From positions 1 through 11,755 of the forward strand of contig CAYQTO010000117.1 of assembly GCA_964420455.1 (NCBI GenBank): 11,755 nt of DNA, read 5' to 3'. The notes under the pieces are model-generated. The model made no database searches. It was not told the DNA's origin and saw nothing but the letters and a program-made list of their open reading frames with translations. Origin of the DNA: CAYQTO01 sp964420455 (GTDB lineage: Bacteria; Sumerlaeota; Sumerlaeia; SLMS01). The position numbers and the translations under genes are program-made. How positions within the stretch are numbered: the first letter of the stretch is position 1; the number at the start of each line of letters is the position of its first letter. This document shows positions 1 through 6,814 of this stretch, one piece after another.

Positions 1-58
1 CCCGATTTGGTCAAGTCCAAGGGTGGGCGGACCGATCGCCCCATCCGGTAATCTCGTG

Positions 59-112
59 GGTGCGCCCGCCGGAAGGAGAAATGGCCTTTCGCCAGTGGGG
101 GGCGGGCGTGCC
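59..112 (-). terminator. GC-rich inverted repeat downstream of the peptidase gene, possible terminator
   Basis: Bases 59-70 (GGTGCGCCCGCC) pair with 101-112 (GGCGGGCGTGCC) over 12 bp, including two G-U type pairs, around a 30-nt loop. The loop itself holds a small TGGC/GCCA stem. The repeat lies just past the stop codon of the minus-strand peptidase gene (stop at 121-123), where a terminator would be expected. No T tract follows on the minus strand, so it is not a textbook intrinsic terminator. It could instead protect the mRNA 3' end or be a chance product of high GC. The rest of 1-120 shows no gene. Confidence 0.35.
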
Positions 113-120
113 GCGGACGG

Positions 121-1203
121 TCAAAGGCCATGCCGGCGGCAAAGGTCCACGACCTTTCCGAGGGGGATGGCTTCGCGGGTGTTGCCGTTTCGGCCGGTCA
201 CCGTCTCGGCCATGAAGAGGGAATTGTAGACGGCCTCCTCGGTTGCCTCGACGGCGGCCATGAAGAGGGGGCTGAGATCGCTGTCGTGGAGGAGGGCGAC
301 GGCGGGCGCGTCGCGGTCGGGCTCCCGCGGCACCCGGTAGGCCGTGGAGAAGGCGATCACATAGTCGCCGGATCCGTGGCTGACGTAGGAACCGGTTCGC
401 GCAAGGCCGAGCATGGCGCGACTGGCGAGGCGTTCAAGCTGGCGCGGGAACAGGGGAGCATCGGTCGCCAGGATGATCATGCAGGATCCGTCCCCGGCGC
501 CGTCTGCGGTCTGCGGGCCTGGGGGAGACTGGCCCAGGTGGCCGCTCGCCGGTGCACCGTTGATCGTCAGCAAGCCGCCAAAGTTGGTCTGGACCAGAAT
601 GCCCACCGTATATCCACCGCGGTCGGTGGAAACCAGGCGTGAGGCCGTTCCGATGCCGCCCTTGAAACCATAGCAGGTTGTTCCCGTGCCCGCGCCGACG
701 GAGCCTTCCGCGACGGCGCCGGAGGTCGCCGAGGCGATCGCCTCGGTCACATGACGCGGCGTGACGTGCATGCCCCGGATGTCATTGAGGTAGCCATCGT
801 TGGTTTCCCCCACCAGCGCATTGACGGAGTGGACGTCCCCGTTGCCCGGCTGTCGCAGGGTGTGGCGGATGAGGCCTTCGATTCCGGCGGCGACGCTGAG
901 GGTATTGGTCAGGATGATCGGCGTTTCGATGAGACCCAGTTCGCGGACCTGTGTATATCCGGCCAGCTTGCCGTAACCATTCCCGACGTGAATGGCGCCG
1001 GGTGCCCTCTCACGGTGGAGATTCCCATCGTGGGGCAGGATGGCCGTCACGCCGGTGCGGACGGCGTCGCCCTCGCAGAGCGTCCGGTGGCCGATGGAAA
1101 CACCAGCCACGTCGGTGATCGCGTTGAGGGGCCCCGGCGGCAAAATGCCGACGTGGATGCCGAGTTCGCGGGCGCGGGCGCGCCCATGGAAGGAGGAGTT
1201 CAT
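121..1203 (-). CDS. P1 family peptidase (DmpA/BapA-type L-aminopeptidase/D-esterase)
   Basis: The 360-residue product matches the usual length of DmpA/BapA aminopeptidases. These N-terminal nucleophile hydrolases cut themselves into alpha and beta chains and remove N-terminal residues, in some members D- or beta-amino acids, from small peptides. Visible hallmarks in order: PLNAITDVAGVSIGH (residues 25-39), NDGYLNDIRG (135-144), GAGTGTTCYGFKGGIGTASR (170-189), then GDGS with Ser240, where the Gly239-Ser240 bond fits the family's autocleavage site. HGSGD at 276-280 fits the region of the other active-site residues. No signal peptide is seen, so it is probably cytoplasmic. The ATG at 1203 is chosen because the family-typical N terminus (RARELGI) starts right behind it; a GGAG lies 11 nt upstream. 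It diverges from the glycosyltransferase gene. The family is secure; substrate is not predictable. Confidence 0.93.
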   Translation of the reverse strand: MNSSFHGRARARELGIHVGILPPGPLNAITDVAGVSIGHRTLCEGDAVRTGVTAILPHDGNLHRERAPGAIHVGNGYGKLAGYTQVRELGLIETPIILTNTLSVAAGIEGLIRHTLRQPGNGDVHSVNALVGETNDGYLNDIRGMHVTPRHVTEAIASATSGAVAEGSVGAGTGTTCYGFKGGIGTASRLVSTDRGGYTVGILVQTNFGGLLTINGAPASGHLGQSPPGPQTADGAGDGSCMIILATDAPLFPRQLERLASRAMLGLARTGSYVSHGSGDYVIAFSTAYRVPREPDRDAPAVALLHDSDLSPLFMAAVEATEEAVYNSLFMAETVTGRNGNTREAIPLGKVVDLCRRHGL

Positions 1204-1453
1204 GGGTTCGGCGTCTCCGAGGCTGATGGTTGGGACGAGGACGGGGAATGGCGACCATGGTCTCCCCCAATCCGGGATCTCGCCGTTTCCCCTTCAGGCC
1301 AAGGGAAGAATGGCCGGGGCGGAGACGAGGAAACGGATGCCTCCCGGACCATGGACGGCCGGGGGGACTGGCCGGGTGTCCGTTCGCCGCTGATCCGGAT
1401 TGCCGTTCCGGGCGCCACCGTCGAAGGCTGTTTGCATTCCATCCACGTCCGCC

Positions 1454-3178
1454 ATGGCCGCCGCCGTGTCCTCTTCCCCTTCTTCCGAAGTCCCGAACGA
1501 AATCGAACCCAGAGGCGAAGGAGAAGGCCGCGAGCGGCTCTGGCGGCGGCTCGACCTGCTGCTTCTCGGCGGGGTCCTGGCGTGGGCGCTGGTCCGGTTC
1601 GTCGAGGTTTGCCGGGGCTACTGGGCCTATACGGTGGACGACGCGTATATCACGCTGCGCCAGGCGCGCAACCTGGTGGAGGGGTATGGCTTCGTCTATA
1701 ACCCGGGCGGGCCGCGGGTGGAGAGCTATACGAACCACCTCCTTTTTCTCTGGCAGGCGCTGTGGCTCGCGCTGGGGGCTGATGGACTCTTCTGGACGAA
1801 GGTACTTGGGACGATGGCCGGCGCGGCGACCCTTGTCGGCAGTGTCTATACAGGGTGGCTCCTGGTGGAGCGGCTCCGGCCGGTGGGGGCGGGGCGGCTG
1901 CCCCTCGCCGGCCTGGCCGCCGCGCCCCTTCTTCTCTCCATGAGTCCCATTCTCTTCACCGGCAGTGTCTCCGGCCTCGAGACCTCGCTTTTCACCGCCC
2001 TCGTCACCTGGGGGGGATGCCTGAGCCTTCGCCTCCTTGAAGAGACTCCCCGGGGGGAAGTTGCCATGGCGGCGGGCGGGTTGCTGGGTCTCGCGATATG
2101 GACCCGGCCCGAGGGAATCGCGTGGCTCGCCGGCTTTGCCGTCGCGGTGGGGGTGGCGCGCCTGGCCCGTCGCCAGTCTCTCCGGCCGCTCCTGCTCATG
2201 GGGGCGGTGGGCTTGGGGTTTTTCCTGATCCTGACAATCTGGAGGCTTGCGATCTTCGGCTATCCGGTACCGAACACCTATTACGCAAAGATGGGCCAGC
2301 CGGCGCTACACCGGCTGCGGGGCGGGTGGGGGTATCTGACCGACTTTCTGTTCGCGAACGGTGGGTTGTGGCTGCTGGGTGCGGCGTTTCTGGGGTTGCT
2401 GGGCTCGGGGGCGGTGCGGCGCCGGGCCGTGGGCATCACGGCGCTGGCCGCGGCGGCGGGCGTGCTCCTCGCCTGGTACGAGGGGGGCGACTGGATTCCC
2501 CACCTGCGGCTGATCTCGCCGGTGATGGGGCTGTTGGCGGGCGGAGCGGCGGCGGGCCTGGTGCTGGCGGCATCGAGACTCCCGCGTGCGGGCGTCTTCC
2601 TGGCGGTGCTGCTGCCGCTTGCCGGGTGGAGTGTCTATACACGGGCGGCGCGGCCGGAGCTCCTCCGCGCCAATGCGGAAATCCAGACCCGCGTCTTCGG
2701 GTGGAACGACGCCCACAAGCCCCTCGGGCAGTGGCTGGGCGAGTGGAACACCGACCGGCTGGCGGCCGGGGAACCGAATCTCGTCGTCGCCATCGAGGAC
2801 ATCGGCCTCGTGGGGTGGCACGGGGGGACGGAGATCATCGACCTGGCGGGACTCGCGGACCCCTACTGGGCGCACCTCCATTACGCCAGTCCCGGGATCT
2901 CCTACCCCGCAGACCACCTTCTTAAGGAAAGACGCCCGGACGTCGTCGTGATCGTTTCCCAAAGCGGCGGCCGCCGACCGACGCTCCGGGTGGACTGGGA
3001 CACGAACCGCGCCATCTATGAGCATCCAGACTTTGCCGGAACCTTCAGCGAGATCGCCATGTTCACCCACAAGGACTTTCCGGAGGATGGGCTGTTCCTC
3101 CACGTGTTCGTGCGGAACGACCTGGTCAGCGAGGCGCCGCCGGTGGACCCGCCGGCACCGAGGGCGGTGGGCTGGTGA
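1454..3178 (+). CDS. Polytopic GT-C family glycosyltransferase (AftB/ArnT-like membrane protein)
   Basis: The predicted 574-residue protein has a charged N-terminal cytosolic stretch, about ten hydrophobic segments (first at residues 35-52) and a soluble C-terminal part from about residue 400. It shows features of GT-C glycosyltransferases, which use polyprenyl-phosphate sugars on the outer face of the membrane: DDAYIT at 62-67 in the first outer loop (the acidic pair expected to be catalytic), RPEG at 218-221, PVPNTYYAKMG at 271-281, and EGGDWIPHLRLISP at 343-356, a signature shared with mycobacterial AftB-like arabinosyltransferases. IIDLAGLADP (461-470) is also typical of that group. The start is uncertain: ATG 1454 has no clear ribosome binding site, and the frame stays open back to a TTG at 1400. 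Acceptor and sugar are unknown. The gene is strikingly GC-rich and ends 19 bp from the convergent small membrane protein gene. Confidence 0.8.
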   Translation: MAAAVSSSPSSEVPNEIEPRGEGEGRERLWRRLDLLLLGGVLAWALVRFVEVCRGYWAYTVDDAYITLRQARNLVEGYGFVYNPGGPRVESYTNHLLFLWQALWLALGADGLFWTKVLGTMAGAATLVGSVYTGWLLVERLRPVGAGRLPLAGLAAAPLLLSMSPILFTGSVSGLETSLFTALVTWGGCLSLRLLEETPRGEVAMAAGGLLGLAIWTRPEGIAWLAGFAVAVGVARLARRQSLRPLLLMGAVGLGFFLILTIWRLAIFGYPVPNTYYAKMGQPALHRLRGGWGYLTDFLFANGGLWLLGAAFLGLLGSGAVRRRAVGITALAAAAGVLLAWYEGGDWIPHLRLISPVMGLLAGGAAAGLVLAASRLPRAGVFLAVLLPLAGWSVYTRAARPELLRANAEIQTRVFGWNDAHKPLGQWLGEWNTDRLAAGEPNLVVAIEDIGLVGWHGGTEIIDLAGLADPYWAHLHYASPGISYPADHLLKERRPDVVVIVSQSGGRRPTLRVDWDTNRAIYEHPDFAGTFSEIAMFTHKDFPEDGLFLHVFVRNDLVSEAPPVDPPAPRAVGW

Positions 3179-3197
3179 GACGTGCGCTGCAGTCGGG

Positions 3198-3629
3198 TCA
3201 CTGCTCGTCGAAGAGCTCGATCAGGGGGGCGGGGCAGTCCTCAGGGAGCGGAGGGAGGGGAAGGCCCGAGAGCCACGCGGCGTTTTCTCCGTCGAAACCG
3301 GGGAGTGGAAAGTGTTCGTGATAGCGCTGGAGGATGCTGAGGTAGCGTTGAGTATCGGGGGGCATCTCCGACGAGTCGGGGTAGCGTTGCCTGAGATAGG
3401 GAAGGATGGTAACGGACAGTCTTTCAAGGATCTCGCGTGCCTCCTCGGGCCGCTCGAGCCGCAGGAGCGCCGCCGCGTGCAGCCTGATGCCGAGGTTGCC
3501 GATGGATTCCGTCTCCGCAAGACCGGCGTACATGTTGTGCGAGCTGCGTGACGCCACCAGCCCCCCCACGGAAATCCCGGCGACAAAGAAGGCGACGGAA
3601 ACGGCCATCCACATCAGATTTCTCTTCAT
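3198..3629 (-). CDS. Hypothetical membrane-anchored protein, 143 aa
   Basis: I do not recognise this family. The product has a short basic start (MKRN), one hydrophobic segment at residues 5-26 rich in small residues, and no Cys at its end, so it looks like a signal anchor rather than a lipoprotein. The rest is soluble. A helical part at about 36-85 contains RLHAAALLRLERPEEAREIL, whose Leu/Ala/Glu pattern resembles a single TPR-like helix pair. A proline-rich, acidic C terminus follows (about 108-143). The minus-strand frame is open to 4109, but ATG 3629 is preferred: it directly precedes the anchor and has a GGGAGGGG Shine-Dalgarno at 3639-3646 with a 9-nt spacer. It faces the glycosyltransferase gene tail to tail and lies behind pstA with about 350 bp between, so it probably has its own promoter. 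Confidence 0.68.
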   Translation of the reverse strand: MKRNLMWMAVSVAFFVAGISVGGLVASRSSHNMYAGLAETESIGNLGIRLHAAALLRLERPEEAREILERLSVTILPYLRQRYPDSSEMPPDTQRYLSILQRYHEHFPLPGFDGENAAWLSGLPLPPLPEDCPAPLIELFDEQ

Positions 3630-3976
3630 GTCGGGGTGCCCCTCCCGCGTTGAATTTACTGATACAGTATACCGCCGAAGCCGACAACTATTCACGGCCG
3701 CCGGGCAATGCCCCCACTTGAGGCGCGCCATGCGTTCCCAGGGCGCGCCGCGGTCGTCCGTTTCGCCGCGTTCGCTGGTCGCAACGGGCTGCGCCAAGGG
3801 AGGGGGCGACTTGGCGTGTCGGGCGTGGTAGTGCCCGGGTTCGCCAATCCGTGACGACGACCGGGGGTCCCTCCGGTTACGCGGAATCTGGCATGACCAG
3901 ATCAACCGCGGGCACATGAGTACCCTGCGACAGGAAACAGATTCATCGCCGGAGGGGGTAATTCGTTCGATAGATT
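3630..3976. other. Intergenic region between pstA and the 143-aa gene
   Basis: About 350 bp lie where pstB would be expected behind pstA. No frame on either strand shows ATP-binding-cassette motifs (Walker A, LSGGQ) or other recognisable protein. It holds the candidate promoter at 3666-3694 and a weak inverted repeat (ACCGG...CCGGT around 3859-3877) without a T tract. A 15-bp palindrome crosses the pstA stop codon and is listed separately. I see no tRNA or clear terminator. Confidence 0.6.
3666..3694 (-). promoter_or_regulatory. Candidate promoter of the 143-aa gene
   Basis: On the minus strand TATACT (plus bases 3666-3671) is a good -10 match, about 37 nt before ATG 3629, which leaves room for a short leader with the Shine-Dalgarno. 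With a 17-nt spacer the -35 would be TGAATA (3689-3694), matching TTGACA at only three positions. The short AT-rich patch stands out in GC-rich surroundings, and the -10 sits inside a near-palindrome, ATACAGTAT. The -10 is plausible; the -35 is weak. Confidence 0.3.
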
Positions 3977-3982
3977 CTATCG
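3968..3982. repeat. 15-bp palindrome over the pstA stop codon
   Basis: CGATAGATTCTATCG is a perfect inverted repeat: CGATAGA, one central T, TCTATCG. It covers the TAG stop codon of pstA. Its 8-mer CGATAGAT also occurs on the minus strand in the candidate PadR operator (plus bases 9173-9180). It could be a protein-binding site or a small mRNA 3' hairpin. With 7-bp arms and no T tract it is unlikely to terminate transcription alone. Confidence 0.35.
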
Positions 3983-4855
3983 TGCCTGACGGCTGAAGCG
4001 TGAGCGAATCAATGTCGCGATGGCATTCATTGTAAGTACCAGAGCCAACATGACAACGATCCCAGTGGCAGCGAGGTCCTGGAATTCCTTTTGTGGTCGC
4101 GAAATCCAATCGTAAATCTGGATGGGCAATGCGGTATATTGGTCCAGCGGGCTTGAGGGAGTGAAGGCCAAAAAGGTGGCGGCCCCCGCGACGATCAATG
4201 GTGCCGTTTCCCCAATCGCCCGGGAGAGTGCAAGGATGACCCCTGTGATAATTCCCGGTATGGATTGGGGCAGGACGACGTTCAGGACTGTCTGCAGTTT
4301 GGTTGCCCCGAGAGCGTAGGAGGCGGTCCGGTGCGACTGGGGGACGGCTCGTATGGCCTCCCGCGAGGCGACAATGATGATCGGAAGAACGAGCAGCGCG
4401 AGCGTGAGACCTCCCGTCAAGATGCTGAAACCGAAGCCGAAGATGCGCGCAAAGAGTGTCAGACCAAGGATGCCGTAAACGATGGAGGGCACACCGGCGA
4501 GATTCGAGATATTGACTTCAATCAGTCTGTTCAATCTCCCTTCGCGGGTGAATTCTTCGAGATAGACAGCTGCGGCGACTCCGATTGGGACGGCGGTCAG
4601 GAGAACGACCCCCATCAACCAGATGGTACCCAGAAGGGCTGCCTTAAGGCCTGCATCCGCAGGTCGCCGGGAGGGGAAATTATTCAGGAAGTCCCAACTC
4701 AACTGGGGCGTGCCATCAATGGTGATGCGTATCAGGAGAATGGCCAGAATAAGCAATGCCGCAAGGGCGCACAGCGCACACGAGTAGCGAAATGCATAAT
4801 CAAAAACCCGCCGGACCGCAACACCAAAGGGGTGGGGGGGAGGAAGTTTCGCCAT
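3977..4855 (-). CDS. pstA: Phosphate ABC transporter permease PstA
   Basis: PstA is one of the two membrane subunits of the high-affinity phosphate importer and pairs with PstC to form the channel driven by the PstB ATPase. The 292-residue product has six hydrophobic segments. Family marks are LAGVPSIVYGILGL (119-132), the cytoplasmic EAA-type loop around SYALGATKLQTVLNVVLPQS (179-198), which contacts the ATPase, and ALSRAIGETAPLI (209-221). The start is set at ATG 4855, whose last base is shared with the pstC stop (TGATG), the usual sign of translational coupling; a TTG one codon upstream is less likely. GAGGTG lies 11 nt before the ATG. It is the last gene of pstSCA; the normal followers pstB and phoU are missing. 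Length and motifs are complete, so the gene looks functional. Confidence 0.95.
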   Translation of the reverse strand: MAKLPPPHPFGVAVRRVFDYAFRYSCALCALAALLILAILLIRITIDGTPQLSWDFLNNFPSRRPADAGLKAALLGTIWLMGVVLLTAVPIGVAAAVYLEEFTREGRLNRLIEVNISNLAGVPSIVYGILGLTLFARIFGFGFSILTGGLTLALLVLPIIIVASREAIRAVPQSHRTASYALGATKLQTVLNVVLPQSIPGIITGVILALSRAIGETAPLIVAGAATFLAFTPSSPLDQYTALPIQIYDWISRPQKEFQDLAATGIVVMLALVLTMNAIATLIRSRFSRQAR

Positions 4856-5775
4856 CAATGGTCATACACCTCGCGGAAGCGATTGCGGATTTTTTGAGCC
4901 AGCATGTTCGCCAAAAATGTGATCAGGAAGAGAACAGAAGCCACAGCGTAGAGTGTGTAGTAGGAGAGGGTTCCACTGGGGGTGTCGCCCTTGCTTATTT
5001 GAACGATGTAGGCGGTTAAGGTTTGAATGCTTTCCCTTGGATCAAGGGTCAGGTTGGGGGTCGCCCCCGCGGCAATGGTAACGGCCATGGTCTCGCCGAT
5101 GGCGCGAGACAGCGCGAGGACCAGGGCGGCGGAGATCCCGGAGGCCGCCGTCGGCAGGACAATTTTCAAAATCACCTGATACGAGTGGCTGCCGAGCGCA
5201 TATCCGGCCTCCCTCAAGGCCCGGGGGACCGATGAAATGGCGTCCTCGCTGAGTGAGGCAATCATCGGCAGGATCATCACGCCAACGACGATCCCCGCAC
5301 TGAGCGCATTGAAGAGGCCCACATCTGGGAGCAATTTCTGCAGAATGGGTGTGATGAACGTGAGAGCAAAGTATCCATAAACAACGGTAGGAACACCTGC
5401 GAGAATTTCAAGGACCGGTTTGACGATTTGGCGTGTTCGGGGCGTGGCGAATTCTGCCATATAAATGGCACTCCCCAGCCCCAACGGGACCGATACCAGC
5501 AAGGCAATCAATACGACCAGTAGCGAGCCCGAAATCAGCGGTAAAACACCGTAGGAGGCCGGTCGGAACAGGGGCGCCCATCGGTTTCCCAGCAGAAATT
5601 CGAAGATTCCCACCTCCCTGAAGAACGGAAACGTTTGCGAGATCAGAACCAGAATGATACTGGCGGTCACCAGGATCGAAAAGAAGGCACAGACAAACAA
5701 TGTTGCCTGAACCCCGTAATCGACGGACTTCAAACGAAGAACGGGCGTCTTCTTTCTGGAATCGTTAATCTTCAC
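4855..5775 (-). CDS. pstC: Phosphate ABC transporter permease PstC
   Basis: PstC is the partner membrane subunit of the Pst phosphate importer. The 306-residue product has an N-terminal cytosolic tail and six membrane segments. Family marks are LEILAGVPTVVYGYFAL (122-138), ILPMIASLSEDAISSVP (168-184), the EAA-type ATPase-contact loop at 189-214 (EAGYALG ... KIVLPTAASGI), and ALSRAIGETMAV (221-232). The first codon is GTG at 5775, starting 13 bp after the pstS stop. No Shine-Dalgarno is visible before it, so translation may rely on ribosomes finishing pstS; an in-frame TTG a little downstream is a less likely start. Its stop overlaps the pstA start by one base. The gene is less GC-rich than the glycosyltransferase gene to the left. 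Confidence 0.95.
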   Translation of the reverse strand: MKINDSRKKTPVLRLKSVDYGVQATLFVCAFFSILVTASIILVLISQTFPFFREVGIFEFLLGNRWAPLFRPASYGVLPLISGSLLVVLIALLVSVPLGLGSAIYMAEFATPRTRQIVKPVLEILAGVPTVVYGYFALTFITPILQKLLPDVGLFNALSAGIVVGVMILPMIASLSEDAISSVPRALREAGYALGSHSYQVILKIVLPTAASGISAALVLALSRAIGETMAVTIAAGATPNLTLDPRESIQTLTAYIVQISKGDTPSGTLSYYTLYAVASVLFLITFLANMLAQKIRNRFREVYDH

Positions 5776-5788
5776 GGAAGGTATTCAG

Positions 5789-6814
5789 TTATTCTTCCAT
5801 GGAAAGGAGTTCTTCGACGCTGACACCGATGGTGTTGTGACCCCCCTCGAAGACAGAGCCGAGGATACGCCTTTCATATCGCTCGAGAGCCAAATCGTAC
5901 GCCCTTTCGGGAAGGGGCACGTAGCCAACTTCCCCCACGATAGAGCGTCCCTCTTGAAGGTAAAAGCGCACAAACCCATCCACAACGGGCTTTTCCGCTG
6001 CATCGGCCCGGACATAGATGAAGAGGGGCCGGGAGAGGGGGACGTAACGATTCGTTGTCACCGTCTCGAGGCTCGGCCGAACCGGCTCGCCATCACCATA
6101 CTTGATGGCAACGGGTTTCAGAATGTCTTGGTTTTCCTGATAATAGGAAATTCCCAAGTAACCCAGCGCGTTCACATCGCCAGAAACGCCCTTTACCGTC
6201 AAGTTATCGTCTTCAGTGGCAGAATAATCTGGCCGCGAACTTCCGGATTCGCCCATGATCGCTTCGGTGAAGTAGTCGAAGGTGCCTGAGTCAGTGCCCG
6301 CTCCGTAGAGGGCGATCGGCTCGCTCGGCCACTCTGGGCGCACATCGCTCCAGCGAGAGACGGTGCTCCCGGGCTCCCAAATTTTGCGAAGTTCCTCGGT
6401 AGTCAAGTGGTCCACCCAGTCATTGCTCTTATTCACGATTACAGTGAGTCCATCGTAGGCCACGGGCAATTCAATGAACGCATAGTCTTTCTCCCTCAAG
6501 GCCGTCAGTTCGGATTCGGAAATGGGGCGGGATGCATTGTTTACGTCCGATTCGCCGGCAATGAATTTTTTGAATCCACCGCCAGTGCCCGAATAGGCAA
6601 CGGCGACACGGACTCCCGGATTCACTTTGTTGAAATCTTCCGCCACAGCGGCGGTGATCGGAAAGACCGTGCTCGACCCGTCTATCGTCAGAGAGCCACT
6701 CAAGCTGCCCGAGGAATCGGTGGCATTCGTGTCCGTCCCGCCTCCGTCACACGCTGTCAGTAACAGGGATGTGGCAAATGTCATCAAAATGACCGCGCCA
6801 AAAGCGTATTTCAT
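5789..6814 (-). CDS. pstS: Phosphate-binding lipoprotein PstS (SphX-like)
   Basis: PstS captures phosphate outside the cytoplasmic membrane and delivers it to PstC/PstA. The 341-residue product starts with a lipoprotein signal: hydrophobic 6-20 and lipobox LTAC with Cys22. A Ser/Thr/Gly/Asp-rich linker follows to about residue 40. The two-lobe binding protein then shows DGSSTVFPI (45-53), YSGTGGGF (74-81), DVNNASRPI (90-98) and GAGTDSGTFDYF (171-182), the segments that line the phosphate site in PstS/SphX proteins. The frame is open to 7105, but ATG 6814 is chosen because it begins the signal peptide and has AAGGA at 6822-6826 with a 7-nt spacer. It is the first gene of pstSCA. Phosphate control by a PhoB/PhoP-type regulator is expected for the family; a direct repeat upstream is a weak candidate site. 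Confidence 0.95.
   Translation of the reverse strand: MKYAFGAVILMTFATSLLLTACDGGGTDTNATDSSGSLSGSLTIDGSSTVFPITAAVAEDFNKVNPGVRVAVAYSGTGGGFKKFIAGESDVNNASRPISESELTALREKDYAFIELPVAYDGLTVIVNKSNDWVDHLTTEELRKIWEPGSTVSRWSDVRPEWPSEPIALYGAGTDSGTFDYFTEAIMGESGSSRPDYSATEDDNLTVKGVSGDVNALGYLGISYYQENQDILKPVAIKYGDGEPVRPSLETVTTNRYVPLSRPLFIYVRADAAEKPVVDGFVRFYLQEGRSIVGEVGYVPLPERAYDLALERYERRILGSVFEGGHNTIGVSVEELLSMEE

Noticed and set aside
1010..1738. Long minus-strand open frame of 242 codons overlapping both the peptidase and the glycosyltransferase gene
   Set aside because: Its residues are Arg/Pro/His-rich and lack any domain pattern, as expected from the unused frames of GC-rich genes; both overlapped genes have clear family motifs.
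2098..3103. Long open frames on both strands inside the glycosyltransferase gene
   Set aside because: They are Gly/Arg/Pro-rich shadows created by extreme GC content; the transmembrane and GT-C motifs are in the other frame.
3820..3860. GGTTCG motif suggesting a tRNA T arm in the pstA downstream gap
   Set aside because: No matching stem, acceptor, anticodon arm or CCA could be built around it.
3630..4109. N-terminal extension of the 143-aa protein frame up to 4109
   Set aside because: The extension runs over the end of pstA and has no recognisable protein character; ATG 3629 has a strong Shine-Dalgarno and directly precedes the membrane anchor.
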